Positions 17,551 through 26,645 are shown, numbered from the stretch's first letter. The stretch is DNA of 64,000 nucleotides from Lactococcus sp. dk101 (GCF_009601055.1 NZ_WITI01000009.1:1-64000); one strand, 5' to 3'. Translations and numbers: made by a program. The notes: generated from the letters alone by a model not told the origin.

Positions 17551-18858
17551 CTAATAATTAGTATCTTTTCTTGATTGTTTCATATTTTTTTGCCATTCAG
17601 CAAACCTTGCTTGTTCTTCATCCGAAGTGCTTTCAACATATTTTGCGTTTGACCATTCAGGAACTTCTTTAACTGGTTTTCGTCTTGTGGCTTTCTTTTC
17701 TTCCGCTCGCTGTTGTTTATTTTCTGAAACGATTGTACCCACTCCATTATCAAGATATTGTTGTGCTGAAATCTGTAAATACTTAACAATATTCTTTTTG
17801 CTTGCAGTATAATCGACCATATTGTCGCTGACATAGCCTAAATGTTCCCTCAGAGCCACTTTTCCGTTTTCCTTGACTAATTCATCATAAAGAGGGTAAA
17901 CGTGCTTAGAAAGTCCTATAATCGTTTCTTGATTGATTGTATCAAGAGCAGTGATTAAGTTGTCTGTGATAAGTTGTTCTGTATAGGGACTAGACATACC
18001 TAAAGCGTAATATTCTAAACGTGTCCTTTCTTTATTTTCTACAGATAATTGAGCAACTTCATCATTCCGTTTGTATTCTTCATCTTTCCAGTGAGCTTTC
18101 TTTTCAATATGAAATTGAATATCTGTAATTGAACGTCCTTTTTTTATTTTGTCATAGTAAACAATAAAATGAGTGTTTTTTTCAATGTCTTTTAAACTAT
18201 TTTTTATTATATAGCTTTCAAAATTATCAAATCTTGGATATTCTTTTAAAGTATCTGTCAATGCCCTTAATTCTCTAATTGAAATCTTTGGATTTTGATA
18301 TTCTTTTAGCTGTTTTTGAGTGCGATTTCCCTTTAATTCATATTTTTCAAATTGGTTAAAATTCATAGAAAACCACTTATAGAGAATAATACTATACTTA
18401 CTTTCAAGATTCATAATATCAATAATGGCATATTGCGTAAAGTTTCTTTTTAACTCAATAATATATGGCATTATACGTTTGCTAAATTCAATTCCAACTT
18501 CATCATTTCGGTCTTTCCATTCAACATAAGATATTGGTGCAAATACCACTTCTTTATCATCGACTTTAGTTTGAAAAACTGATTCTTTCACCATCGTTTT
18601 CATTACATTTTTAAAACGTGTTCCTTTATCTTTATCAGATGCTTCAAAAAAGGAATAAAGTTCTGATTTAGATAAATAAATGATGTTATCCTTTGGTGGA
18701 TTTTCTGTATCAATACATGAGACAGCCAACTCAAATATTTTAAGTGGCGTTTTATCCATTTTCGCCACACTAGTGATTAAGTCATTATGTTGGACGACTT
18801 TACGATCTTTAAGTTCAGTCATATGGCTAATCCGTTCTTTTTTTGTTATAATAGGCAT
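17551..18858 (-). CDS. repB: Theta-type replication initiator RepB, replicon 2
   Basis: The complete 435-residue RepB starts at 18858 behind AAAGGAG. The N-terminal region KVVQHNDLITSVAKMDKTPL is close to that of RepB 1, and the two winged-helix Rep_3 domains span about residues 15-250. The C-terminal third (from KKATRRKPVKEVPEW) is the variable, plasmid-specific part. Its iterons lie at 18964-19038. The moderate divergence between the two RepB proteins, each with its own iteron sequence, implies that they belong to compatible replicons. Confidence 0.96.
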   Translation of the reverse strand: MPIITKKERISHMTELKDRKVVQHNDLITSVAKMDKTPLKIFELAVSCIDTENPPKDNIIYLSKSELYSFFEASDKDKGTRFKNVMKTMVKESVFQTKVDDKEVVFAPISYVEWKDRNDEVGIEFSKRIMPYIIELKRNFTQYAIIDIMNLESKYSIILYKWFSMNFNQFEKYELKGNRTQKQLKEYQNPKISIRELRALTDTLKEYPRFDNFESYIIKNSLKDIEKNTHFIVYYDKIKKGRSITDIQFHIEKKAHWKDEEYKRNDEVAQLSVENKERTRLEYYALGMSSPYTEQLITDNLITALDTINQETIIGLSKHVYPLYDELVKENGKVALREHLGYVSDNMVDYTASKKNIVKYLQISAQQYLDNGVGTIVSENKQQRAEEKKATRRKPVKEVPEWSNAKYVESTSDEEQARFAEWQKNMKQSRKDTNY

Positions 18859-18963
18859 ATAGGTACTCCTTTGTGGGTATTGTGGGAAAGCATAGGAACA
18901 ATCTTTTGTAGGAAATTCCTATGCTTTTATTATAATCCAATACACCTTAAAAGTCAAAATAAA

Positions 18964-19038
18964 TTAAGGTATATGCCCAGTTTTTTTAAGGTATATGCCC
19001 AGTTTTTTTAAGGTATATGCCCAGTTTTTTTAAGGTAT
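18964..19038. repeat. Iterons of replication origin 2 (three and a half 22-bp repeats)
   Basis: The unit TTAAGGTATATGCCCAGTTT plus two T is present at 18964-18985, 18986-19007 and 19008-19029, followed by the partial copy TTAAGGTAT. The unit differs fully from that of origin 1, but spacing, number and the following AT-rich stretch are the same. Confidence 0.94.
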
Positions 19039-19118
19039 GTTATCGTGTTAAGCCTTGCAAACACTGACTTTTTTTTCGCCCAAAAGAACAAAAGACAAAA
19101 TATATAGTATAAAATATA

Positions 19119-19142
19119 AAAGGGGACTTTTGTCCCCTTCTT
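19119..19142 (-). terminator. Terminator after the CI/LexA-like repressor gene
   Basis: The stem AAGGGGAC TTTT GTCCCCTT lies just beyond the stop of the leftward repressor gene, with a T-rich tract next to it on that strand. Confidence 0.8.
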
Positions 19143-19144
19143 TT

Positions 19145-19864
19145 TTATTTTTTTCTTTCAGGCTTAAAATGAGCTGTCACAATACCAATAATTCTTGGTT
19201 GCTCATCCCAACTTGCAAATTTATCATCGTAAATAGGATTGATGGAACGAAGGACTAAGCCTTCCTCTTCCATATAGACTTTTTTGATATAGGAATTGCC
19301 ATCCCAATCTACTGCACAGACCTGTCCTTCATAATCTGCTTGGTCTTGTTTTTTAATTAACACAACTTCGCCATTATGAAAATCTGGTTCCATTGAATTA
19401 CCATTGATCCAAGTGGCTAAATCATACTTTAATTCTTCATGCCAATAGACTGTACTGTAACTAACATCATCTGTATACCCAAAACCAGTGCCTGCGGATA
19501 GAGCTTGCTCGATTACACGGTATGGACAAAGTGAAGCATTAAACTGAATGATTTTATTTTCTTCTGTTTGCTCATTTAATTGGTTTTCAGCAAAATTTAT
19601 TGTTTTTTCTTGGCGAGGTATACTCAGTTCTTCCATAATTTGAGTTATTTTATCGCCTTGTCTTAAATTTGACTCCCCTAATAAATAGCTTATTGAAACA
19701 TTGAAAAAATTAGCTAGTGCTTCGATGTTCTTGGCTCTAGGCTTCCCTTTTTCCAATTCGTATTTTTGAATAGCTTGATATGAAACACCAATTTTATTTG
19801 CTAGTTCCGTTTGAGATAAATCTAGCTCTTTTCTTAATTTTTTTAATCTATTAGAAAACTTCAT
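19145..19864 (-). CDS. CI/LexA-type repressor (XRE HTH plus S24 autoprotease)
   Basis: Residues 1-63 are an XRE helix-turn-helix (SQTELANKIGVSYQAIQKYE). Residues 115-239 form an S24 peptidase: an Ala-Gly cleavage site in QALSAGTGF, the Ser of NGNSMEPDF and the Lys in YIKKVY. Such repressors cut themselves when RecA filaments form, so the regulated genes respond to DNA damage. In lactococcal plasmids a gene of this kind commonly sits near umuC; here umuC is broken. A divergent strong promoter with an operator-like palindrome lies just upstream at 19884-19941, so self-regulation and control of rightward transcription are likely. Confidence 0.88.
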   Translation of the reverse strand: MKFSNRLKKLRKELDLSQTELANKIGVSYQAIQKYELEKGKPRAKNIEALANFFNVSISYLLGESNLRQGDKITQIMEELSIPRQEKTINFAENQLNEQTEENKIIQFNASLCPYRVIEQALSAGTGFGYTDDVSYSTVYWHEELKYDLATWINGNSMEPDFHNGEVVLIKKQDQADYEGQVCAVDWDGNSYIKKVYMEEEGLVLRSINPIYDDKFASWDEQPRIIGIVTAHFKPERKK

Positions 19865-19883
19865 TTTTTATCCTTAAAAAGTA

Positions 19884-19941
19884 TTGACATACACAACTTA
19901 AAGTAGTATTATATATTCACAGGGAACATTAAAGTATTCCC
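19884..19941 (+). promoter_or_regulatory. Strong rightward promoter with palindromic operator
   Basis: TTGACA (19884-19889), 17 bases, then TATTAT (19907-19912) form a good promoter. The palindrome GGGAACATTAAAGTATTCCC at 19922-19941 overlaps the expected start and is a probable repressor operator. No gene follows for about 450 bases. Confidence 0.7.
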
Positions 19942-20391
19942 AACAAAAAAAGAGGGCTTCTAGTTTTTGACTAGAAAGTCAAAAAAACGGAAGTCCCTCA
20001 TCTCTGAAAGCTTACCAAGGGCATCTTTCAAAATGTTGCATAACAACGTAGAATACTGTTATTGTAACATTTTGCGACAAAAATCTCAAACCATTCACTT
20101 GTGATTCAGATGTCATTACAATAACAAAAGGTCTAACCTTACTACAAAAGGTTCTGACAATCTTCTAGCATCCCTGGTATGAATAGCCAGTTGAAAAGGA
20201 AGCCCCTCAAAATCCCGAAGAAGGTTCAACAACCCCACCAAAGAGCGCGCCCATGAACCCACGCTTGGCTGTTGTGAATGAGACAGGACGATGACACTCT
20301 TTTCATCTAGATAAAGGTCAGGCAGGCATCCCTTAGACACCTTAGGGAATGTACTGGAAGGGAACACACCCTTCGTCTATAGGTAGTTTTA
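19942..20391 (+). other. Structured non-coding stretch ahead of the conjugation region
   Basis: Two hairpins are visible. One has GAGGGCTTC paired with GAAGTCCCTC at about 19952-19999 and an inner CTAGTTTTTGACTAG. The other has CAAAATGTTGC facing GTAACATTTTG at about 20030-20074. Sequence 20100-20390 is richer in G and C than its neighbours and has no convincing coding frame. It may be a transcribed leader or a non-coding RNA driven by the promoter at 19884. Confidence 0.4.
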
Positions 20392-20661
20392 TTGACTAAA
20401 GCGGAGACGCTTTTTTTAATACAGAAAGGGGCGATTGTTATTGTAAAGGCGCATAAAAGAGAAATCATACAAGTATCCTATTTCCTTGCAGGTCAAGCTT
20501 CGCACGGACTAGAAGAATTAAAAAACGAATTTGAACAACTCAACGACAAACAAATCATGTTAAGAGATCCGCTAGGTGAATATCACCGTGACTCAAGTAA
20601 ACAAAGGCAACAAATACATAAAACATCTGATTGTAATAAAGACACAAAGGTGTTACACTAG
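20392..20661 (+). CDS. Small hypothetical protein of uncertain start
   Basis: The frame would give up to 89 residues (QKGAIVIVKAHKREIIQ, then GLEELKNEFEQLNDKQI). The TTG at 20392 overlaps a terminator-like hairpin, so it is a doubtful start. AAAGGGG at 20425-20431 could serve a start at a non-standard codon just after it. No family is recognised. It could equally be the remains of a longer gene. Confidence 0.4.
   Translation: MTKAETLFLIQKGAIVIVKAHKREIIQVSYFLAGQASHGLEELKNEFEQLNDKQIMLRDPLGEYHRDSSKQRQQIHKTSDCNKDTKVLH
20398..20417 (+). terminator. Short hairpin with T tail
   Basis: AAAGCG GAGA CGCTTT followed by more T forms a compact terminator-like hairpin. It argues that transcription from 19884 stops here, or is attenuated, before the first conjugation genes. 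Confidence 0.6.
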
Positions 20662-20698
20662 AGATAGAAAAATAATATTCATTTTGAAAGGAGAGACT

Positions 20699-20959
20699 AT
20701 GGAAAAAGAAAAAATTATCCCACATCTAGTGTCGGTAATGAAAACAGAAATGATGTTCAATCTCACCATCTTGTTTCACAATAATCCTGAATACATCCTT
20801 TTAAAATTTAAGGACGAAGCACAAGCAAAAGAAACACTGGAACAAATTAACCAAGCAAAATATTTTCAAGAGGTCATTTCCATTTGGGATGACCGAAACA
20901 AGGCAACCATTGACGGAAGTCAGGTCAGTACCATAAGCATTGAAGAAGTTGGTGCATAA
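20699..20959 (+). CDS. Small hypothetical protein at the head of the conjugation region
   Basis: The ATG at 20699 has AAGGAGAG upstream and gives 86 residues; a longer frame from 20576 lacks such a site. The protein is acidic and looks like a compact alpha/beta fold (FNLTILFHNNPEYILLKF, then AKETLEQINQAKYFQEVI). I do not recognise the family. It ends 11 bases before the next gene and is likely cotranscribed with it. A possible promoter (TTGTAA, then TTACACT) lies near 20630-20660. Confidence 0.7.
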   Translation: MEKEKIIPHLVSVMKTEMMFNLTILFHNNPEYILLKFKDEAQAKETLEQINQAKYFQEVISIWDDRNKATIDGSQVSTISIEEVGA

Positions 20960-20970
20960 GGAGAAAAAGC

Positions 20971-21873
20971 ATGAAAAAGATTAAAGATTGGAATAAAAAA
21001 CAAAAAATCACTGGTGTAGTCGTTCTGTCTGTCCTTGTTTTAGGCGGTGGTGGAACAGCACTTGCGGTTCACAATAACAATGCGGCACAAGCCCAAGAAG
21101 TCGCAACTCAAAAAGCACATGACAAAAAGGTCGCAGATGCCAAAGCAAAAGCTTTGAAAGTTGAAAAAGAAAAAGAAGCTAGTGCAGAAATCGTATTAAG
21201 CGAAGCTCTTGCTAAGGCAGTGAAAGAACCTAATGCAGACAACATTAAAGCTGTTCAAACGGCAATGAAAAATGTTAAGAACGAAACGATCGTCAAACAA
21301 ACCACCACTTCCCTTAAAGCAGTTCAAAGTCGTTTAGACCTTATCAATCAAGCCAAAAAGGCAGTCGCAGATTATCAAGCGGATGCCATGAACGACACGA
21401 AAAAAGCAACCGCCCAACAAGCATTGAACAAATTGACTAATGCAAGTGATAAAGCAACCTTGACAGCACTTCAAAACAAGGTTACAGAAAGCACTAAACA
21501 AGCGGACAACGCTAAAGCAGTTGCTACCGCAAGTGCGAAAGCACAAGCTGAACAAGCACAGGCTAAAGCAAGCGAACAAGCCAAAGCAAGTGCAAAACAA
21601 GCAAGTGGTTCTAATTCAAATTCTAGTAATAGCTCAAGCGGTGGTTGGACGAATGCCAATGGTTCAAACTCAAGTGGCTATTCAAACTCAGGCAACTATG
21701 CGAAGTCAGGAGCTAGCCAAAGCGGTTCTACTTCAAACGCAGGAAGTTCATCAAGTTCAGGTAGCACAACCTACAGTGGTGCTTACGGAAATTCTAAAGA
21801 AGCTTCTGATAAATTAACACAGGCTGAAACTCAAGCTGGTAACCAAACAGAAGCTCCAAGTTGGTGGAAATAA
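20971..21873 (+). CDS. Membrane-anchored surface protein with coiled coil and Ser/Gly/Asn-rich tail
   Basis: Residues 12-33 form one membrane segment (ITGVVVLSVLVLGGGGTALA) after a basic N-terminus, so the rest lies outside the cell. Residues 40-210 are an Ala/Lys-rich coiled coil. Residues 211-285 are rich in Ser, Gly and Asn, as in wall-spanning stalks, and the end reads APSWWK. There is no LPXTG motif. Its place just before the LPXTG adhesin suggests a role in mating-pair contact, but the function is inferred from position. Confidence 0.75.
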   Translation: MKKIKDWNKKQKITGVVVLSVLVLGGGGTALAVHNNNAAQAQEVATQKAHDKKVADAKAKALKVEKEKEASAEIVLSEALAKAVKEPNADNIKAVQTAMKNVKNETIVKQTTTSLKAVQSRLDLINQAKKAVADYQADAMNDTKKATAQQALNKLTNASDKATLTALQNKVTESTKQADNAKAVATASAKAQAEQAQAKASEQAKASAKQASGSNSNSSNSSSGGWTNANGSNSSGYSNSGNYAKSGASQSGSTSNAGSSSSSGSTTYSGAYGNSKEASDKLTQAETQAGNQTEAPSWWK

Positions 21874-21887
21874 AATCTAATAAAATT

Positions 21888-21919
21888 AAAAAGCAATTTC
21901 TTTATTGAGATTGCTTTTT
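21888..21919 (+). terminator. Terminator after the coiled-coil surface protein gene
   Basis: AAAAAGCAATTTC, a 6-base loop, then GAGATTGCTTTTT form a hairpin with a T tail. Confidence 0.88.
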
Positions 21920-21968
21920 CTCTTACAAATAATTGTCCGAAACGACATAAAACTATGTCCGATTAAAC

Positions 21969-21996
21969 AACTGCCTTTTTTGAAAAGGCAGTTTTT
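21969..21996 (+). terminator. Second hairpin with T tail in the leader of the adhesin gene
   Basis: AACTGCCTTTT and GAAAAGGCAGTT form a stem followed by TTTTCTT. It ends only about 8 bases before the adhesin ribosome site (AAAGGAG at 22004), so it may be an attenuator in the adhesin leader. Confidence 0.6.
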
Positions 21997-22018
21997 CTTA
22001 TTCAAAGGAGAATTTTTC

Positions 22019-25000
22019 ATGAAGAAAAATGGAAAACACAAACACCTCTTTGCTTGTGGTACTGCCCTTGCACTTATGATTGGTGCGACAGGTGGTGTCC
22101 TTTATTTGTCAAATCAAACTCCGCTCCATGCCAAAGCTCTTGAGTTATCGGCAGGCGACAGTTTATTTGGCAAAATTAATGGCACGATTCCTGTTATCAA
22201 AGCAAGCAACAACGACACATCATCAACTGCCTTTCAAAATACGGTAGACTCGATTACACGAGAGATTTCCAATCAACCACGCTATTTGGTTCAAGATATT
22301 CAGTGGGGAGCTAATACTAGTCTAGCTAACGCTTCAAGTGGTACGATACAGCCCCTAAGTTCGTGGGTTGACTCTAAAGGCAATACGATTTTCTCAGATG
22401 TCAACGGAAATCCAAAATCACTATACGTCGATGGCTTTAATGGCAATGACTTAGGTGTTCAGTTGCCAATTGATGGTACTGGTGCAGTCCGAATTGTTAA
22501 TGTCGGTACAGTCAAGGATTTAGAAACTGATAAGACGATTAATGTAGATTTACAGGTCACAATCAATGGTGTAAATCTTGTTAGTCCTGCAAGTAATGCA
22601 GGCGTTATTTTCTCTGCTAAAAATCAAGGTTCCACCCTCTCGCTCGGAGTGACACCAATCCAATCCGGCGGAACATCTTCAGGTGGTTCAAGCGAGGGTG
22701 GTTCATCAGGAGGAGATGGGTCAACGGTTGTTGGGGCAAACTTGGGTTGGATGGACAACGTACAGTACACAGTCACTTTGCGTAACCATGACACTGGCGA
22801 AGCGTTGCCAAACGACCAGACCATTATGGCAATGAAGGTGTCCGATATAGATGGTTATCAACTTGCCAATGTAGGTAAGGAAGGACTTTATGGAGTCATT
22901 GTTTCAAATGATACTTCCCTATCTATCAACGGTGAGGGGCTTTCATTTAATGGTGCAGGTACAACCGTTTCAGATGGCAAAAACCTTAATAAAGGTTCTT
23001 ACATTGCCATAAAACAATGGAACTCTATTGGTGTCAACTTTACCGACCAAGCAGGGCTAGGTGATCCAAACGAAGGTACGCACTACGATATAGTTGCTAA
23101 CCTATTCGGTAAACTCAACTTCCAGTTGAACCTTAAAGGGTCTCATAAAATTGTCAAGACACAAACCAAGCAACATGAAAATCAAGGCTCTGGTGCTATC
23201 GCAGGTGTCACTTTTGATGAAACGGTCTACAAGGCAGATGGTAAAACGGTCGCAACCGACTTTAACGGTTCCTTCCCTATTTTAGATGCCAATGGCAAGG
23301 ACACAGGAAACAAAGCAGTCTTTAAAAATGGTGTTGCTAAAAACCTAACCACTGGTAAAGACGGAACAATTTATATTAAAGATTACGTGCCAATCGGTTT
23401 TATCGTTAAAGATGTTGAAACTTCTGTCCCTGAACCTTACACGCTAGGTCATACCAATGCGGAAGGTAAGCTCGTTAATGACCCAATCTCATCTACTATT
23501 GTTGGTGGCACGACAGGTATTGCGACAGCTAATTTCACAGATAACAAGCAGGTGGGCGGAGTGAAAATCGCTAAAACTGGACTTTGGTCGGGTGTTGATA
23601 TGTTGAACAGCCTTTACACACTTAAAGGCAATGTCTTTACTATTTCAGATAAAGACGGTAACGTTCTTCAAACAATCACGACAGATGAAAAAGGTATCGC
23701 AAGTTCTACAGATGATCCAACTGCTAGCCCACTGGTTATCGGTCAAACCTACACAGTTAAGGAAATCACTTCTTCAGATGGTTTTGCAAATACTTTTGAA
23801 GATAAGACGGTTGAATTTACCTATCAAGGCGCAGACCAAACAATCGACTGGGAAAATGTCTCAGGAACGAATACAGAGGTCACAGGCGACTTTGAATTGC
23901 AAAAGAATGACCAAGATACCAAGAACACTGAAACGCAAGGGAACGCAACTCTGAGCGGTTCTGACTGGTCTATCTATTATGCCAAAGATGTAACCAATGC
24001 TAAGGGCGAAGTCATTCATCATAAAGACGACATTGTTTTGCTTTCAGACGGATTTGAAAAGAACCCTATCGAAGTTCTAAAAGGGACAGTTGTTACAAAT
24101 AAACTTGCGACTGAAAAAGATGCGTTGACCTTACGAGTAGATGATAAGCGTCAAATTCAAGTGAAAAACTTGCCTGAAGGTTATTACTACCGCAAAGAAA
24201 CTCAAGCCCCTTACGGCTACACACGTGATACCACTGAATATCCGTTTATCGTTATGAAAACGGATGATGAAACCAAAGTCATTGATGTTAACCACAACAC
24301 AGAAAATAACGTACTGCGGTTCAGTTTCCGTTTCCTTAAGGCTCTTGGTCATGACGGTTCATTGACCAAAGAAAATGGTGCGAAGTTTGAACTGAAACCA
24401 ACAGACGATGGTACTAAAGCAATCAATACGGAGTATGACAATGCCAATGATACAACCGTTACTGGTTCAACAGTAGATGCGGACGGTTATACTTCAGACG
24501 GACAAGGTTCATTCTCAAACGTTGCGATTGGGAACTACACCATGCACCAAACCGTAGTCCCTGAAGGCACTAAAGCAGTCGATGATATTTTGATTGAAAT
24601 GAATAAGGTAACCCTTGATGGTGCGCCTGATAAGTACGTGATTACATTCCGTTGGAAAGAAAGCGGTCAGTTGATTTCTAGCCATGAAATTGATGCAAGC
24701 AAGTTAGTCGATGGCAACGTGTCAATGATTAAACTCAATCTTGGAACATTCACGGATAACGAAACACCAAAAGAACCAACCAAACCTAGCATCGACATTG
24801 AAAAAGCTAACGACTCTATTCCCAACGCAGGCAATGGCAATAACCAAGACAAAGACAATAACATTGGTGTCAATGACCATGACACTGAGTCAACTGCCTT
24901 TGATGTGAAAGCAGGTCAGCCAACTAAAATCTTCTTTAGAATTACAAACAATGGCTCTGAAGATTTAACCAAAATTAAGGTGGTTGATAAAACAACGGTC

Positions 25001-25882
25001 GGTAAAGTGGATGTGAAAGGCATTACGTTTGCTTTCGGCGAAACAAAACTGAAAGTCAACAGTGAAGGTCAGTTGACTACGGAAGATGGCAAACTGGTTG
25101 TCCTCAAACAAGGCGAAAGCATTACTGCAGAGGGAACGCTTGGAGCGATTGACAGCTTACACGCAGATGATGCGACAGTTACAGGTATTGGAGTAACTTC
25201 CCAAAAAGAAGTCAAAGACCACGACAAGTGGTACGGAAAAACACCAAAACCAAGTATCGACGTTGAAAAAACAAATGATGAATTTGGTTCAGTCGGAAAC
25301 GGCAACAATACCGATAAAGACAACAACGCAGGTAAGAATGACCACGACACTAGTGCCACAGCTTACTCTGTTGCAAGTGGAAAGTCTACTACCATTAAAT
25401 TTTTGATCACTAATAATGGTTCAGAAGCCTTAACAAAAGTCGCCCCAGTTGATAAAACAACTGACGGAAGTGTTGATGTAAGCAAAATCACTTGGACTTA
25501 TAAGGATAAAGCAATTAGCTTGAATAAAGACGGTCAATTCATCAATGCGGATGGTACGTTCCTTGTGCTTCAACCAAAAGAAAGTATTCAAGGGACTGGC
25601 ACGCTAGGAGCTTTGCCTACAAACACACTCCACTCGGATGAAATTTCAGTCACTGGTATTGGTGTAACATCAGGCAAAAAAGTTGGGGACAAGGACAAGT
25701 GGTTTGGAAAAGTACCAACACTTATAGAGTCAGTTTTACCAAAAACTGGCGAAAATAACACAGGACTTTATGCCATTTATGGTGTAATCCTCATTGGTTT
25801 GTCAGGTCTCTTTTATGCCTTTTTAAACAAAGATAAAGTCATGATGGCTTATCGCAAATGGCATCGTAAACTCAAAAAATAA
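22019..25882 (+). CDS. Large LPXTG cell-wall-anchored adhesin with SpaA/Cna-B-like domains
   Basis: The start at 22019 follows AAAGGAG and leads into a signal peptide (KHLFACGTALALMIGATGG). The mature protein has an N-terminal head with a Gly/Ser linker near residue 225. SpaA/Cna-B-like beta domains follow from about 510, 620 and 766 (GVKIAKTGLW, FELQKNDQDT, KFELKPTDDG). Two closely related repeats of about 150 residues begin at 921 and 1076 (KPSIDIEKAND, KPSIDVEKTND). The end has LPKTG near 1240, a membrane segment and a basic tail for sortase anchoring. Its place in front of the secretion genes suggests a donor-recipient adhesion role, like PrgB of pCF10 in position though not in domains. 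Confidence 0.92.
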   Translation: MKKNGKHKHLFACGTALALMIGATGGVLYLSNQTPLHAKALELSAGDSLFGKINGTIPVIKASNNDTSSTAFQNTVDSITREISNQPRYLVQDIQWGANTSLANASSGTIQPLSSWVDSKGNTIFSDVNGNPKSLYVDGFNGNDLGVQLPIDGTGAVRIVNVGTVKDLETDKTINVDLQVTINGVNLVSPASNAGVIFSAKNQGSTLSLGVTPIQSGGTSSGGSSEGGSSGGDGSTVVGANLGWMDNVQYTVTLRNHDTGEALPNDQTIMAMKVSDIDGYQLANVGKEGLYGVIVSNDTSLSINGEGLSFNGAGTTVSDGKNLNKGSYIAIKQWNSIGVNFTDQAGLGDPNEGTHYDIVANLFGKLNFQLNLKGSHKIVKTQTKQHENQGSGAIAGVTFDETVYKADGKTVATDFNGSFPILDANGKDTGNKAVFKNGVAKNLTTGKDGTIYIKDYVPIGFIVKDVETSVPEPYTLGHTNAEGKLVNDPISSTIVGGTTGIATANFTDNKQVGGVKIAKTGLWSGVDMLNSLYTLKGNVFTISDKDGNVLQTITTDEKGIASSTDDPTASPLVIGQTYTVKEITSSDGFANTFEDKTVEFTYQGADQTIDWENVSGTNTEVTGDFELQKNDQDTKNTETQGNATLSGSDWSIYYAKDVTNAKGEVIHHKDDIVLLSDGFEKNPIEVLKGTVVTNKLATEKDALTLRVDDKRQIQVKNLPEGYYYRKETQAPYGYTRDTTEYPFIVMKTDDETKVIDVNHNTENNVLRFSFRFLKALGHDGSLTKENGAKFELKPTDDGTKAINTEYDNANDTTVTGSTVDADGYTSDGQGSFSNVAIGNYTMHQTVVPEGTKAVDDILIEMNKVTLDGAPDKYVITFRWKESGQLISSHEIDASKLVDGNVSMIKLNLGTFTDNETPKEPTKPSIDIEKANDSIPNAGNGNNQDKDNNIGVNDHDTESTAFDVKAGQPTKIFFRITNNGSEDLTKIKVVDKTTVGKVDVKGITFAFGETKLKVNSEGQLTTEDGKLVVLKQGESITAEGTLGAIDSLHADDATVTGIGVTSQKEVKDHDKWYGKTPKPSIDVEKTNDEFGSVGNGNNTDKDNNAGKNDHDTSATAYSVASGKSTTIKFLITNNGSEALTKVAPVDKTTDGSVDVSKITWTYKDKAISLNKDGQFINADGTFLVLQPKESIQGTGTLGALPTNTLHSDEISVTGIGVTSGKKVGDKDKWFGKVPTLIESVLPKTGENNTGLYAIYGVILIGLSGLFYAFLNKDKVMMAYRKWHRKLKK

Positions 25883-25891
25883 GAAAGGAAA

Positions 25892-25957
25892 ATGATGCAT
25901 AATCATCAAAATAAAGATTACCCTTATTGGGGAATTAAAACTGTAAGAACTTTTTAA
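25892..25957 (+). CDS. Tiny ORF (21 residues) between the adhesin and PrgE-like genes
   Basis: AAGAAAGGAAA precedes ATGATG, and the frame reads MMHNHQNKDYPYWGIKTVRTF before the stop, or 20 residues from the second ATG. It is rich in aromatic and polar residues and has no membrane segment. It may be a real small peptide or a leader that couples translation. Confidence 0.4.
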   Translation: MMHNHQNKDYPYWGIKTVRTF

Positions 25958-25980
25958 ACAAAATTAAAAAAGGAGAATTC

Positions 25981-26403
25981 ATGCCAAAATATGCAAGACC
26001 TACAAGCAGTGGGCAAAAAAAAGAAAAGAAAATTAGCTTTGAACCAGGTTCATACGAAGCAGTAATCAAGAATGTGTATCTTGAAAAGACAAAAACAAAA
26101 AAGAAGAAACTGGTGCTTCAAATCGCAGGCGATGAGGGACAAATCGGCTATTATCATTTAGTCTTTGACACTCCCTACACTGAAAACAACATGAATTGCA
26201 TCCTCGCTTCAATCGAAGACAATGGGGAAGAAATTCCTGATATGGACTTTGATTACAACCAAAAAACCGCAGACTTCCTTAAAGAAAAAGCAGTTTATAT
26301 CCTGGTTGAAGAAGATGACTGGCAAGGGGAAGTAAAACCTGCTATAACAAGTTTTTTACAAGAAGAAGAATACCTTGATGAACAAGGTTACACAGAAGAT
26401 TAA
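25981..26403 (+). CDS. PrgE-like conjugation protein (likely ssDNA-binding)
   Basis: The 140-residue protein has AAAGGAG upstream. A basic N-terminal stretch (SSGQKKEKKISFEPGSYEA) is followed by a compact beta-rich region that would fit an OB fold, and it ends in an acidic tail (EEEYLDEQGYTED), as many single-strand-binding proteins do. Size and place, between the surface adhesin and the small membrane component, match PrgE of pCF10, which binds single-stranded DNA. The assignment rests on position and form more than on motifs. Confidence 0.6.
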   Translation: MPKYARPTSSGQKKEKKISFEPGSYEAVIKNVYLEKTKTKKKKLVLQIAGDEGQIGYYHLVFDTPYTENNMNCILASIEDNGEEIPDMDFDYNQKTADFLKEKAVYILVEEDDWQGEVKPAITSFLQEEEYLDEQGYTED

Positions 26404-26417
26404 GGAGAAAAGAAAAA

Positions 26418-26645
26418 ATGGATGTTTTAACAAAATTAGTTGGTGTTGTAGGTGGTGTTTTTGCGGTTATTGGTTTGTTCTCCGTCTTGACAGGCGCAAT
26501 GAACTTCTTTACAGGTCGGAAAAACGGTAACGGAAATAAAGTTGATGAAGGTGTCGAGTCAATGGTCTCAGGTGGGATTATGGCTGGCATTTCCGCAGGG
26601 GTAACGGCGGCGATTATCGCAGCCATCCAAAACATTAAATTTTAG
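26418..26645 (+). CDS. Small two-helix membrane protein of the type IV secretion system (VirB2-like position)
   Basis: The 75 residues have two hydrophobic segments (VVGGVFAVIGLFSVLTGAM and IMAGISAGVTAAIIAAI) separated by a short polar, glycine-rich loop. This matches the small PrgF/Maff2-like or VirB2-like proteins found just upstream of the VirB6-like gene in Gram-positive systems. A pilin or channel-lining role is inference. Confidence 0.72.
   Translation: MDVLTKLVGVVGGVFAVIGLFSVLTGAMNFFTGRKNGNGNKVDEGVESMVSGGIMAGISAGVTAAIIAAIQNIKF

Noticed and set aside
20116-20367. An 83-codon frame on the minus strand in the region ahead of the conjugation genes
   Set aside because: It starts with GTG and has no ribosome site, and it ends in a run of Leu codons from simple sequence. 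No family resemblance is evident, so I treat it as chance.
21334-21817. Frames of 60-100 codons on both strands over the Ala/Ser-rich surface protein gene
   Set aside because: They are shadows of the repetitive coding sequence at 20971-21873, rich in Cys/Leu or Gln/Val, and have no start signals.
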